Of a stretch of 64,000 nt of DNA, positions 21,445 to 34,053 are shown in pieces. Each line of letters opens with the position of its first letter. Positions within the stretch are counted from its first letter, which is position 1. The position numbers and the translations under genes are program-made. The notes below the pieces were generated by a model. The model worked only from the letters and a program-made list of their open reading frames with translations, did no database searches and was not told the origin of the DNA. The DNA comes from Neopestalotiopsis rosae (taxonomy: Eukaryota; Ascomycota; Sordariomycetes; Amphisphaeriales; Sporocadaceae), in assembly GCA_023078685.1 (NCBI GenBank), contig JALGAS010000005.1:3348001-3412000 (forward strand). Reading direction: 5' to 3'.

Positions 21445-22225
21445 TCCTGATTCAATAAAGTGAGATGGTATTCTGACAGACGAGTGAGACAATAGTGTTG
21501 AAGCCGAGCAAGCCGGGGAAGTTTTCGACAGAAAAATGAGCGAGAGCCTACGTAGAATTCAGGTGGCGGCGGCACAGTATATAATATTGTCAGCGCCAGT
21601 GCCTATTTGGTATTGTATGGCTGTGCCGAGGTGCTAGTGGGGAGACAATGGCCAAGATAGGCGCGAAATAAGGCTTTACCCTCCCTATTCGGGACGCAGC
21701 GCCCGAGTTTACCCCCAGGGCGTCCATAGAAACGACCAAATATAGCAGTAATTCTTAAACGGACGACCTTTCATGATACCCATGTAGTTGGTCAGGAGAT
21801 CATAACCGATAGCCTCGTCTCAGGACCCATGCACGATATCAGATTGGCTCTTGCGGCGCAGGCACTAGATCGGAGCCCTGTATATGATCATGCCTTGGCT
21901 TCATTCGGCTCGGCCACCATAAAGTGCCCCACAAGACGAATTGGCGTATGATATGCGCTCTTGTAAATAGGGCGTCTCAGTTAATATAGTTCCAATACAA
22001 TGGATGAAGACCACCGCGATCCGTGGATCAGCCATTTGAGGATTGCCGAGTTGTGACCACATCTGTGGAAGCGGTTTGGGAAGTTGTCTTATAATTCTCA
22101 GGTCGAAAAAAGTTTCCTTCTTTTTTAGCTTCAAGTGTTTGCTATTCTTGCTGTTCAGCAAGAAAAAGACAGAAAGTATACCCCGTCCTTGCTTTGCTGG
22201 CAGCCAGAGCCACGCATCAGTCACG
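21445..22225. other. Intergenic, divergent promoters
   Basis: It holds the promoters of the F-box gene (minus) and the GH55 gene (plus). A T-rich stretch at 22100-22150 lies within 130 bases of the GH55 ATG. Nothing else was recognised. Confidence 0.45.
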
Positions 22226-25200
22226 ATGAGATTGTTGCTACTTTTGGGATTAACCCATCTTGCGACAGCACTCGACCTCCCTCCTCTACCAGACTGGTAC
22301 GACACGTCCAAGCTGCCGCCAGGATGGCCTGGAGATCCCTCTAGTTATATGGTGGACAACACCGGGAACACCTTTGGTGTTGCTCCAGACAAGGGTAAGA
22401 AAATGATTCCGCGCAACGTCCCCAAAGATCGAGTCTGACGTGGAGATGTATGCAATAGGTACTCTTGCGGAACCCGTCACGGATACGGACCAGCAACTAA
22501 GGCTGATGCAAGAAAACAACAATCAGACCCATGAACCTGGCACAACGCTTGAGACACGGCAGGATGGCGGGTTCTGGTACGGCAGCATCAAACATGGCGA
22601 TATGCCCTTTGCGCCGGATGGCTACATGATGTTTCGAGACGTCGTCAAAGACTTCGGAGCCGTCGGCGATGGTGTTGCCGACGATACAGTGGCTATCAAC
22701 CGCGCGTCTGCCTGGCTAAGTGATGTTAACAGCGATGAGCGCTGTGGAAAGGACTGTGGACAAACCACCAAAACCGGTGCGGTGGTGTACTTCCCGGTAT
22801 GTATGAGCCTAGTCTTTCGCGCAGCTATTCTCCTCCCTACCGATTTGGGTGTTTTCTCTCCCAGTAAGTTGTTGGCATGTTGTCACAGTAGCTAATCGCG
22901 GTCGCACCTCTCAGACTGGCATCTACCTCATCAGCAGTCCCATCATCCAGTAAGTTCTCTCGCCGCGATGAGCGTAAGTTCAGTGTCGCCTAATCCTTGG
23001 GACAGATACTACTTCACTCAGTTCGTTGGTGATGCCAATGCGAGGCCTACCATTCGTGGCTCGGCAAATTTTACAGGCATAGCTTTGATCGATTGTGACC
23101 CCTACATTCCAGGTGGCAATGGAGCAAATTGGTACATCAACCAGAACCAATTCTTCAGGCAGATCCGTAACTTCATCTTCGACATGACGTTGATGCCGTT
23201 CTGGTCCCAGGACGGCGACCAATTCTACGCCCCGACGGGTATTCACTGGTACGTTACGTTCCCCACGTGGCCTTCTTAGGCACCGACAAGAAAGTGGTAT
23301 TGACCCGTCACAATGTAGGCAAGTATCGCAGGCCGCCTCCCTTCAGAATCTCGATTTCCAGATGCCGCTTTCGGACTCGCGTGGCACCACCAATGCCACG
23401 GGAATCTTCATGGAAAATGGTTCTGGAGGTTTCCTCAGCGACCTTTACTTCTTCGGTGGCGGAATTGGCTTTCGTGCCGGATCCCAGCAATACACGGCAC
23501 GTAATCTCAAGTTCGATTTGACGTTGACGGCCATCAGTATGATCTGGGATTGGGGTTTCACGTGGCAGAACCTCGAAGTGAATGCCTGCTACGTGGCAAT
23601 CGAATGCAAAAACATAGGCGGGCTGCACAATCAGGGTGCTGGCAGCATCACAGTCCTGGGTGTGTTCCCTTTCTTGACCCATTCACCATCGAACCTTGTG
23701 CTATCAAATGAAATACTGACCCCTGCCTAACAGACTCGCACTTCAACAGTGTTCCGTATCCGATCGTCCTTCGACCGGGCGGTCCCTACCCAAACATCAT
23801 CCTCGACAATGTTCTCATAGAGCTATCTGCATCTGTCGTCCTGGTGGACGGCGGCGAAACCATCCTCCCTGGTTCCCAAAGTCCGCTGTACTTCAACTCT
23901 TGGGGCATGGGAAAACGGTACACGTCCATGAATGGTGATGGTGAGATCATTACTGGTTTCATTGACCCGCCGCCGCAAAAGCCTCCGGCCTTGCTCGACG
24001 GATCCGGGAATGTCTTCGCCCGCACGAAGCCCCAGTACGGGGACCTGAGCGCCGGTAGTTTCGTGGTGGCGACAGATCACGGAATCAGTAATATGGCCGA
24101 TGGCGACCAGTCCGATGCCATCAATACGTTGCTTGCAGACAATGTGGGGTCTCCCATCTACTTCCCCAGTGGAATTTATTTAGTAGAGAAGACGATCCAG
24201 ATCCCGGTCGGGTCAATTATCGTTGGTGAGCTGTGGCCCCAGGTAAGATTCTACTCATCCCCGCCACATGAATAATACCGGACGACTGACCATTCGCTTT
24301 TAGATCATGGGAACCGGTGACTTCTTTGGGGATGAAGATTCTCCACAGGTCATGGTCAAGTATGTAAATTTCCCATGCTTTCCAGCAAAATCTATCGAAT
24401 CTAACCAATACCGCGTACAGGGTTGGTAATGTCGGCGACTCGGGCATTATCGAAATCTCGGATATGCTGTTCTCCGTCAAGGGCCCTACTAGAGGCGCCA
24501 TCTTGATGGAGTGGAACGTGCACGAAAGTACTCAGGGAAGCGGTATGATGAAACATCCTCTATCGCGACTTGTTCTCATCTGACTCATTGACAGCTGCCA
24601 TGTGGGATTCCCACTTCCGAGTTGGTGGCGCCTACGGCTCGGATCTCACCCTAGAAGAATGCCCCAAGTCAAGTGAGGTTAACCGCGACTGCATGGCTGC
24701 TCAGCTTCTCATGCATGTCACGACGACGGCTTCTGGGTATTTCGAAAATGTCTGGGCCTGGTAAGCGCTATTTTTCCTCTCCTCATGAATACCCCAAGCT
24801 CGCCACGAAGATCTGACACATTCCTGATAGGACGGCGGATCACGACATGGACGTCGAGGTACCAGGTGGCACCGAGACAACGACAGATGCACAGATCAAT
24901 ATTTTTACGGCCCGAGGAACACTCATAGAGTCGAAAGGTAAGCATCAACGGAACTCATTCTGATGCGCATGCTCGGCGGCTTTTGAGCGTGCGGCTAATC
25001 TGCTCTCAGGCCCATGTTGGTTCTACGGCTCTGGCTCCGAACACCACCAGATGTATCAGTATCAGCTCAACAATGCCCAGAATATCTTCATGACGCACAT
25101 CCAGACGGAGACCCCGTACTACCAGCCCACGCCCGATGCTTCGGAGCCCTACCGGCTTGGACAATTCTCTGGCGACCCCCTTTTCGGGGACTGCGAAGAT

Positions 25201-27505
25201 GCATCAAGCTGCATGATGGCGTGGGCACTGCGTGTCATCAGCTCGCGTGACATTCTGATCTATTCCGCCGGGTAGGTAGCATGAACCACTGATCGGCCTA
25301 TGGCAGCACAGCTAACAAGAGGCTGCAACAACAGATTGTATAGTTTCTTCCGGTCCTATGAGCAGACCTGCCTCGATGACGAGAACTGTCAGGATCATGT
25401 GTTGGAAACAAGCTACACCGAGGGCTTCTGGCTCTACAACATATTCACGAAAGGCGTCGTTGGGCTGGTGTCGCCTCGTGGAGGCATCCCACCAGTCCTT
25501 CAATCAGATGACAACCAGCTGTAAGTATCTTTCTCCAGACTGTGAATGCAGGAGACTGACCATTGAATGACAGAGGCTATACCTCCGAAGTTAGCGCATG
25601 GCTGGCACTCGCCCTCGGCGGCGGCGACCTTGGAGGCGACGGCGGCTCGTCACAGGACGGCTCCGGCGTTGCCTACATTGACGACATCATATTCGTCAGC
25701 CCAAACCCAACAGTTCAATGTTGGGCGCCATGCACTCTCGTGATGCCAGAGTCGACACTGGCGGAGCCCACCGTTTTGAGTTTTGAACCTTACGAGACCT
25801 CCTTGGTCATTGGGGGATCGACCATTACAGAGATCCCCCTTCCTACCGTGACTGTCACCATCATCAGCTTCTCCAACGTCGTGGTGCCGGCAGGCGCATC
25901 GACCTCGACTTTTGCCCTGGAGTCCAGCATAGTACTTCCCCCTATTCCCGTCACCGGAGGGGGAGGCTCAGTCTCGACTATCACCTTACCTGCCATCTCC
26001 ACCGCGTCCAGCACGTCCTTCATTGACGTGACAACGCTCCCAACGACGGTCACGACAATCAGTGGGGTCGTATGGACCTTCTCCATGGACCAATTCACCG
26101 ACCTTGCCACTATCTCGGGAACGACAACCGTCACCACGACACTCCGAACTGAGCCGGAGCCCACGAATACTCAGTCCTCGACCACCGTGTTTCCCATCTG
26201 GGTAGGTGCCGGCGGCTTCTACTGGTCCCCCGTTTACCCGCCGAAGCCCACGCTGCCGCCGATCGGGCCGCCACGACTGCCACAGTTCCCGCCGGTTCCG
26301 ACGCCGAGTTGCTTCAAGCTCTTCGGTATCTTCTCCATTGACTGCCCGCCAGACAAGAGCAAGCCAACGACGCACTTCACCACCGGGCCCGTGAAACCCA
26401 CCTGCACAGCTGGCTGCGGGAAACTGGACGACGATTCTGACGACCAGTCCGACAGCAGCAGCAGCACGTGCCGGACGGCGACATCGACCAATTGCTACAC
26501 GCGCAGCGACAGCACCGTCTGCAACACGTACGTCGGGTGCGAGTGCCAGACGAAGACCGTCACCGACGAGTGGATCTCGTGCGACGACAGCACCTGCAAG
26601 ACGACCTCGACGCAGAAGGTGACGGGCTGCTACGTCTCGGCCTCCAGGACGACGGCCGGCGAGTATTGCCCGACACCGCAGGCCACCGACCCGCTCGACT
26701 ACGACGACGGCGAGGACGGCCGGGCCGACGGGGACCCCGACGTCGGCGTCACCGTGACGGCGACGTACCCGCCGTCGGTCATCGTGAGAGGCACCCCGTA
26801 CCCGATGCCGTCAGGCGGCACCATCGTCATCGGCGGCTCGACGCTCGTCGCGCCCACCGGCACTGCGGCCGCGACGACGACCGTGGGCGGCGGCACCGTC
26901 GTCACCCTGGTGCCCAGCCACACGGGCCCGAGCATCTCCGTCACGCGCACCGACATGACGAGTGTCGCGCCCAGCACGACGGCGACGCCCCCCTTCTCAA
27001 CACCGACGTCCACGCCGCCCGACGACACCCCTCCCCCGGTCACGACCTACCCCTGGTGTGTAGGGCGCACAAATATACCGACCAACTCATTAGTAACCTA
27101 TGATTATGCTCTTTACTCGCAAGGTTAGTACTTCACTCCCAACTCTCCTCGTCCTTCATCCCATGCTTGCGCATGATGCTAACAGCAATTAATCGGGGGG
27201 AAACAGATGATCGCTGCAGCGGTGTCTTCCTCAGAGATGGGACAATTGGCACTCCCGAGGCCATCTGCACCATTCCCAGGGAAGAAACGCGCTTCGACTG
27301 GTGCGGCGAGAACATTGGCGTCTTCCACGACAGTGGCCCCGAGTTCTTCGACGAGGACTCGTGCGGCTTCCAGATCGAGCTCTACGGGAATCTGTACACG
27401 CCCGAGAAGCTGGACCCGGCGGATGCCGAGAATGTTTGTGCTGCAACGTGTGACACGTCGAGTATAACAGGTTTCTTCCTGTACCAATTACCTGGATGCC
27501 AATAG
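22226..27505 (+). CDS. GH55 exo-beta-1,3-glucanase-like protein with long C-terminal extension, 1460 aa
   Basis: Fourteen exons: 22226-22394, 22459-22796, 22915-22949, 23006-23248, 23319-23659, 23734-24242, 24304-24359, 24421-24542, 24595-24760, 24831-24937, 25010-25271, 25335-25520, 25574-27123, 27207-27505; the sum is 1461 codons. Residues 1-15 are a signal peptide. Two pectate-lyase-like beta-helix halves follow, the hallmark of GH55. The first opens with DFGAVGDG at 121-128; the second begins near 480 (DGDQSDAIN). The enzyme part ends near 860. GH55 enzymes release glucose from beta-1,3-glucan, in wall turnover or attack on other fungi. The last exons add about 600 residues: a Thr/Ser/Pro-rich region, likely O-glycosylated, a Cys-rich block near 1140-1210, and a terminal block with about seven cysteines. 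The tail could be a wall anchor or carbohydrate-binding part (inference). Confidence 0.9.
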
Positions 27506-28119
27506 TAGTTCGTGATTAAACAACAAATCAATTTACAATTGAATCTTGCTGGACCTGAATCTGTATGGTTTGGAGCAATGATTGACTTTGAAGTTCATGC
27601 GTGTTTGCCGACATGGTAGTGCCCATCTTGTTCAAGGCCGGCTAGCCTCTTTCTAGGAATGGTAGTGGGTGTCAGAATCCAGATGCCTCGTCATCGCACG
27701 TCTGCACAATTTTTCACTATGACTTATAGTGGATGAAGGATTGAAGTTCCAATCAACATCTCGATAGCTTCAGAGTCTCACCTTCTGCAGGAGCTAGGTA
27801 CGCAACCCAAGGTGGAAGGTACATGGCACTCCTGCTTGCCTGGCCGCGGTGGGGCCAGGAGTGACCGCAACATACTTCGTGCCAACACCATCGCTATTGG
27901 AAAATGAGGTACAACTAAGAAAAGTCTTTTATTTTTAGCTCTCTAGCACGTCTCTCTATAAAACCAATAACCACCATGCCACGCCGAATACACCACCTCC
28001 ACTTTATGTATCTGTGCAGCGAGGGTAGTTCATGATAACGTACGTAGTAGGGTCGTACAGCACCTGAAAACACTTGCACTATTCTTTCTATAGATACAGA
28101 AATTATTACAAAATCAAAT
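27506..28119. other. Intergenic upstream of the 5S gene
   Basis: It holds the 3' region of the GH55 gene and the 5S upstream element. No gene was seen. Confidence 0.5.
28089..28096 (+). promoter_or_regulatory. TATA-like element of the 5S rRNA gene
   Basis: TATAGATA lies about 30 bases before the first base of the 5S rRNA. A TATA box at this distance is known to be needed for dispersed 5S genes in Neurospora. The degenerate copy at 1219 lacks one. Confidence 0.55.
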
Positions 28120-28238
28120 ACATACGACCATAGCTCTTAGAGAACTCGGCATCCCGTCCGCTCTGCCCTAGATAAACTGAGAAGCGCCGGATTAGTACTC
28201 AGATCGGTGACGGCTGGGGAATCCCCGGTGTTGTATGT
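28120..28238 (+). rRNA. 5S ribosomal RNA
   Basis: The 119-nt sequence starts ACATACGACCATAG and ends GTTGTATGT, followed by a run of five T (polymerase III terminator). The two ends pair over nine positions, with one G-U pair, to form helix I. The loop sequence CATCCCGTCCGCTCTGCCC and the GGATTAGTACTCAGATCGG block are those of fungal 5S rRNA. As in most Pezizomycotina, the gene is dispersed and not part of the rDNA repeat. Confidence 0.95.
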
Positions 28239-28490
28239 TTTTGTCTCCCACCATGCTTTGTTTTATTCTTGTAACCTGTACTTGGCCTAAGGATGTGAAA
28301 GGGGGATATGCCCCACTCGACTTGAAAGTCCGCATGTCCAACGTTGAGAAATTGAGGTCATGGGATTGAGCGCATCAATATAATCCTCTCTCCTTCAAGA
28401 GCTCAGAGGAAAGACAAATTTGCAGGTCTCGCCGAGAAATTGCGCTCAAAGCTGGCCGAACAGCAGAAGTTGAAACCCGAGAGGCGGTTC

Positions 28491-29481
28491 TTAGTTTGCG
28501 GGACGCTGGGCTTCGAGCTCGCTCATCTGATAACCGTCGAGTTCAACCTTTGGTCGCTCCACAGAGACTGATGTTAATTCAGAAGGTAAGTATCGGAGTG
28601 ATATGTCATTCTCGCGTTGTGCGGGATATCGTCCCTCACTTGAGACTGGATCTAGATGCGCTCTGCTCTTTCTTGAACGGTATAGACAAATCAACAATAT
28701 TGCCAATAGAATCGTGCCCATTGCGGCTCCTATTCCAACACCCGCCGTGGCTCCTGCCGAGAGCCCTTGTCGGGCAGGCTGTGTATCGTTTATTTGCGGA
28801 GAACTTGATTGTGAAGAAGATGTTGTTGACGTCTTCGTAATCGCACTCTCAATATCTACAGCTCGGTAATTGAGCTGAAATAAGGGAGCGTAGGCTGTAT
28901 ATGTGTTGATCATCTGCTTTGTAGTGTTCTGGTCAATTGCGAAAGGTACAGTCTGAAAAGAGAAGTGTGCGGTTCCTCCCGATTCACAAGTCGCTGTAGC
29001 TACCGTAGCTGAGGTCATCTCTGCGATACAGGTCTGTCCGTAGACCCCAGGCGGTATCAAGCATTTGTAGCCACTGGTATTAAACACGCGTCAGCGAGAG
29101 TATGTTTGAGGCAATCCTTACGTACGTTGGACAACAACCTATCGCCGTTTCCGTCGTCTGAGGCTGGAACCAGAACTTGAAATTTCCCAGATCCTTGGAT
29201 CCATCAAATGAACATGCTGTCGAATATCCCTCCGGACATGCCAGGCCCGGTGAATATACTCCCCAGCCCAGGAGCGGCGCTTCTCTAGATGGAGCTGTAG
29301 CTGCTCGTGGCGGCCAGCAAGAAGGCTCGTCAGATTGTAGGTCATCCGAATAACATGTCTGTCCTCGCCAAGCGCTATTGCAAGTGACGCAAGCTGCTAT
29401 AGCAATTGAACACGACGCCGGCGGTGTCCACGTTGTTGTGAGAGGTCCAAGTATTGTCGGGGTAGTCGTGGTAACGGACAT
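28491..29481 (-). CDS. Single-pass membrane protein with Cys-rich ectodomain, 312 aa
   Basis: Two exons (minus): 29481-29126 and 29073-28491, with a 52-base intron (donor GTACGT, acceptor ACCAG); the sum is 313 codons. The chosen start gives MSVTTTTPTILGPLTTTW. An in-frame ATG at 29571 would add 30 residues. The N-terminal half holds PLTTTWTPPASC and many cysteines with CCPTGYKC, a pattern shared by a large family of fungal plasma-membrane proteins of unknown function. A Ser/Thr-rich stalk leads to one membrane helix (AGVGIGAAMGTILLAILLIC, about residue 235). A basic anchor (YRSRKSR) and a cytoplasmic tail of about 60 residues follow. This resembles wall-stress sensors in outline, but no WSC domain was recognised. 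No classical signal peptide is visible with either start, so the 5' end could be incomplete. Confidence 0.78.
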
Positions 29482-30697
29482 GAGTTCTACTATTCCTTTT
29501 GTATCTCTGCAAATAGTTGCTAATGTATGGCAGTCTGTCTTTGTCCTCAAAGAGACATGTATATGACGCACGCGTTGAGTTGAACCTTTGCTGCAATAGC
29601 ATTGAATACTGTATTGATGTTCCGGTTAGGTAGTTGAAACAAGATCCTTTGGGGGTTCCTGCGGAGTCATAGGTTTATCAAGCCCGGTCGAGCTATATAT
29701 GTCATGATAAATGGTAACTACCCTGAAGTGCCATGAAAGGGCACTCGCCAATGTGATGTAGCCATGGTAGAGGAGCACGCACTCTAGTGACATGTAGAAG
29801 CTCGGACTGAAATACCACCTTGAGCCAGGGTCCTGTGCGGCTGATGGATGCATACAGTATATGCATACTGAAGTGGGCGGAGATGGTTCCAGATCTAGGA
29901 CTACGACTGTAAATCAGTACTGCTCTGACAGAAAAGAAGCTGCTCCTCGCCCCCAGATGCGGGCGAAAAAACTGACCACGCAGTCCTTACTTCACCGAGA
30001 ATTGATCATGCAAAAACCGTGCGTTTCGAGATGGTCCGTGTTGCAGGTAGGTATGCCTGCCAATATAGCCTGCGTAGTACTCTTGGCCAATTAAACTGCC
30101 ATGGCCTATGAGTCTGGTTCGAATGTAAGAATGCATCATATCGTCATTAGCGTAGCTTTTGTTTCCCCAGATGTTTCACGGGTGAGGGCCGACCATATGA
30201 CCTCACAATTTTGGCGATCGTTTGCGCATCTACGAAATGGCACTTTCTCTATAGCCCAGTACTCCTAATGATTGATCTTGTACCGCTGTATAAGCTATTT
30301 ATGAGCCTCCAGCTTTTCACTGGCTTCGGCTGCCCCTCAAGCATCCAACAACAACTGCTCAAAATTCAGCAATTTCAATCAGTATGATGCAGCAGACTCA
30401 AAATTTGTTGTGCCAAAACAGATGCCGAATAATCGAATCCGAAGAGTCTGCATTGCAGGCTGCGACGAGTTCCTACGGCTGGGGGCCGGAAAGGTGCTGA
30501 ATGTTCGGTGACTGCCTTGAGTTTCGGGGCATCTCGGAGCTTCGTCATGTTGTGCGCCCAGATTGGCAACGCTTCATGCAAATGATCAATACGAGGCTGC
30601 CTTATGCCTCCAAACCAGCCTTAGATGTCGGTGAGAAGCCATCTTGTAAGTGTACAGCTTTTATTACTAAATCGAAGGCTCTGGAAAGGCTACCTGC
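29482..30697. other. Intergenic, 1.2 kb
   Basis: It holds the promoter of the membrane-protein gene and the 3' region of the esterase gene. An upstream exon of the membrane protein carrying its signal peptide could lie within the first few hundred bases, but none could be assigned. Confidence 0.4.
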
Positions 30698-31816
30698 TCA
30701 ACTGCTGAACCCAAGCAGCCACGCGATACCAACGACAGCATCATCATCCCTCTTCTTGGATGCCTCCAGTTCTGGATAATTTGACCACCATACATGAGGA
30801 TATCCTGGGTATATATCAGCTTTTGTTTGAATTCTACATTCTTCTCGAAGCACCCGCTCGTAAATCAAGCTGTCATCACGCCCAGGGTCCAGTCCACAGA
30901 TCTGGAAGTACGCTGGTGGCAAGCCCATGTGCCCATACTTGACACACGGATCGTCAGCGTCCTCGTAGTTCTCGTCTCGGGGGTCGTGCTGGTCAAAGAT
31001 GGCCCAAAGCGGCGATGCATGATCTGGCCGAAAGGCATTCTGGAACATTTCGCTGAGGTCGAGGTCGAACACGGGTGCTTCCCTGTTCTGCTCCCGCGCC
31101 AGGTACCATGGCCGGTAGCGCTTGGGAACGTGCCGGTGGCTGATGTAGGTGCCGGCCACGAGCATCTGGCCCGTCAGCGGCGGGTCGAGCTGCTCGTCGC
31201 GCGCCAGGTGTGCGACCGATGCTGCGAGGTTGGCGCCCGCGCTGGTCCCGCCGACGATGAAGCCGCGCGACGGATCGCACTGACGCGGCAGGAGAGGAGG
31301 CTCGGACGCCGTCGTATCCTGCGGCGGCTGCTTTTGCGTCTCGGCCGCGAGGCGGCGGACCGTGGCCCAGGCGTCCTGGATCGACGCCGGGAATGGGTCC
31401 TTGGGTGCGAGGCGGTAGGTCGGCAGCACCACGACGGCGTCGTGCGCAATGACCAAGCGGCGCGCCAGGGGAACCTGCGATTCGGGGTTGCCGACGCAGT
31501 GGCCGCCGCCATGGAACATCACTATCAGGGGACAGCGGGCCTCGGGTGCCAGGTCCGCTCGGTGGCTTATCAGCAGCCGCAGCTGATGACCCTCCTTCAT
31601 GGTGATGTTGCGCTCATGCTCTGCGATATTTGGCGGCCGGTTGGCTGCCAGCCTCTTCTGGGTCCATGGCAGGGACAGCTCATTGATGTCTTTGAGATCA
31701 CTGAGTTCGTAGAAGGAGCCCCGAGGCACTGGGGTTTGCTCGATCACTTTTTTGAACTTGGGGTCGATAACACCCGTAGCCAGTATTTCCTCTTTCGTTT
31801 CGGGGAGCTGAGACAT
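30698..31816 (-). CDS. Alpha/beta hydrolase, HSL-type esterase/lipase (fold 3), 372 aa, intronless
   Basis: It is one open frame from the ATG at 31816. The oxyanion-hole motif HGGG is at residues 102-105, and the nucleophile elbow GGTSAGAN gives Ser192. Asp310 (GLDPGRDD) and His341 (YPHVWW) complete the Ser-Asp-His triad. This is the arrangement of the hormone-sensitive-lipase family, which hydrolyses short-chain esters. There is no signal peptide, so it is probably cytosolic. Fungal members act on acyl esters, acetylated metabolites or carbamates; the substrate cannot be told here. No biosynthetic genes lie beside it. The coding sequence is GC-rich and makes long open frames on the other strand, which are shadows. 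Confidence 0.9.
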   Translation of the reverse strand: MSQLPETKEEILATGVIDPKFKKVIEQTPVPRGSFYELSDLKDINELSLPWTQKRLAANRPPNIAEHERNITMKEGHQLRLLISHRADLAPEARCPLIVMFHGGGHCVGNPESQVPLARRLVIAHDAVVVLPTYRLAPKDPFPASIQDAWATVRRLAAETQKQPPQDTTASEPPLLPRQCDPSRGFIVGGTSAGANLAASVAHLARDEQLDPPLTGQMLVAGTYISHRHVPKRYRPWYLAREQNREAPVFDLDLSEMFQNAFRPDHASPLWAIFDQHDPRDENYEDADDPCVKYGHMGLPPAYFQICGLDPGRDDSLIYERVLREECRIQTKADIYPGYPHVWWSNYPELEASKKRDDDAVVGIAWLLGFSS

Positions 31817-33222
31817 GACTTAGTGTTCTGCTTCTTTGGCATACTATGCAAGTCAGAACTGCATTGTTGTAGGAATTCGAGAACAGTTTGGACGTGCTAC
31901 ATATCAGAAATCTGGTTGCCTATGGCACATTTGGTCCAGCGGAGTAAGCACGCATCATGCATGTTGTTGCATGGGTTGCTAACTGCTAGCTATTGCCTGG
32001 GTCGATTGCGGAGTCGCTCCATTCGTGTCTTGTCAGACTTGGCTGATATACTCCACACACCTGACCAGAATACTGCCTGCCTGCGCACTTACATGATACG
32101 ATCCCTGGTATATATGATCAATAATGTTCTGGTATGATGAGTAGATTAATTATTGGTTACAATAATCAAGGTAGGTAACTAATTGAGTTGGCTGGTGATT
32201 CCATTTGGATCACGCGGATCTTACATTGTTCACACAATGACACACAATGGGCAGAAAATGCTGCATATTCCGGGAAATCGAGAACTTCCAATTAAAAATT
32301 AGTGTAAACTTACTTGTCATGATCACATATGACTGCTTGCAATCTCAGGTTGTCGGTGAGCATGTATTTCCCCTCTATAAATACTGTAAATCCATAACTG
32401 ACTCGAGCATGTCTTGAAAGATGACACGAGAAACTAGAACCAACGCAAGGATGTATCTAAATCGATTGAATATTTCACATATTCAAGCCTCTTTGTTCGC
32501 TTAAGGCTGTCTTCGGGCAATGTCACATCAAGCACAAAGCTTGAGGTGTTTCCTGTGACAGGTAGTGCATAACACGCCCAGAGTATTTTTATCATTTCCT
32601 CTGCATATTCCAACGTTCACCGTATTGAACAGTCTGTTACACGAATGTTTGCTATGTAAAAGTCCTGCGAAGAGCGATGAGCGACGGGCCAACATTCAGG
32701 GGTAAGACGAATAAGCACCTCACATACCTTTACACAGCTCAATGCATCGAGTTCTTTGAAGTCTTCGTCGACGCGCCGACTTACCAAATTGAAGTTCATG
32801 GTAAATCTAGTACCGGCTGCGCGCAGAATTTGTGAGTGTGCCAAACAATAGAAGCCATCGCTCGCATCGCACTCAGGAGTGCCACCAAGATGCAACGAAT
32901 CGTGTTTTACGTCGAGTCTCTTGTAAAATTATGTGCGCTTTCGAAATCCCAAAGTTCTGTCCCTCAAGCACTAGGTCTTTGTAATGGAGTCATTCATCAA
33001 CATTTTCCACCCAGAAAAAAAGGTCGGATTCAGTCCCTTGACCTACTCTGTTGCGAACGACCACATGCTGGATTCTGCCAGAGTTCTACCTCCAAAAGGA
33101 ACCGTAACGACAATCCACGTTCGAAGCAAAGGCATCTAAACTACATACTATTGCTTACCACAAAGCACACTCGCTGAGAGAAGTTTTCTGCATTTCAAGC
33201 CAATTCCGTTGCCTATCCTCGG

Positions 33223-33261
<39 letters not shown>

Positions 33262-34053
33262 ACCTCTCTCTCACCACTACGCAGAGGATTCGGCAATTCT
33301 GGAAGTCTTCAGGTCTCGAAAGAACCCTTACAGCTTGGTGGCTAGATGTGTCTCAAACAAGATGCTTTCGAGTTCTTCTTTCACAGCAGTCTCTTTGATG
33401 GGGTTTGCCAAAGCCTGGCATCGAATCCTCAGACATTACGGGGTGTCTTGGAATCGACTCGATGCATTTCGCGGTTTCCTGGCCAGCATTTCAGGGCCAA
33501 AATGGCTTTGATGGGATTCTGCCATAAAAGCTTGACGAGTCTCAGGCTCCTCAGTTCATGAGGACGCGACGAGGAAGACTTCTCTCGCATTTTGAATGCC
33601 CAAGACGCGCTAGGTTCGACTCTCTTCAGAACCTCTTGTTCCGACACAATCAAGTTTCATTCTCGCCAGAACAAGCATCTCACATTCGTCTTCATTATAC
33701 TTTTACCTTCTATTATACAACATCATCGTGTTGTGCCTAGCAAGCCTGGTTCAAGAAAACAGCTCCAACAACACCCTTCATCAACCGAAAATATTGTTGA
33801 ATATCGAAAAACCTAGCCATCCCTTTGCTGCAGTGCCTGCTGCCAAGAGAATCACCGTGGGCTGTCTGTGAGCGCTCATAGAAATCGTCACTCCGCCTTA
33901 CAGCTTGGCCAGTCAACCCAACCATCAGCAGCACTTGGCAGAAACTCTGCAGCTTTGCACAGCCCTCAGAGCGCGCAAGTCGCACACGCCAGTACGTCAA
34001 GCATCCACACTTCTAGGCACTCACGTTTTCATGACTAATAATTGCAGGGCGAA
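31817..34053. other. Intergenic, 2.2 kb, with poly-C run
   Basis: No gene was recognised. It contains the esterase promoter, a 33-nt poly-C run (33229-33261) followed by CT repeats, and the leader of the 34054 gene. A likely leader intron runs from GTACGT near 33992 to TTGCAG at 34047, with a GACTAAT branch site. Many in-frame stops argue against a missed long gene. Confidence 0.45.
33229..33261 (+). repeat. Poly-C homopolymer, 33 nt
   Basis: An uninterrupted run of 33 C is followed by CACCTCTCTCTCACC. It is intergenic, far from any coding region assigned here. Confidence 0.97.

Noticed and set aside
26468..27103. 211-codon frame rich in Arg and His inside the GH55 tail
   Set aside because: It is another frame of a GC-rich Thr/Asp-coding region; its composition is typical of a shadow.
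30794..32137. 447-codon open frame on the plus strand
   Set aside because: It is antisense to the esterase; that strand carries a complete catalytic triad.
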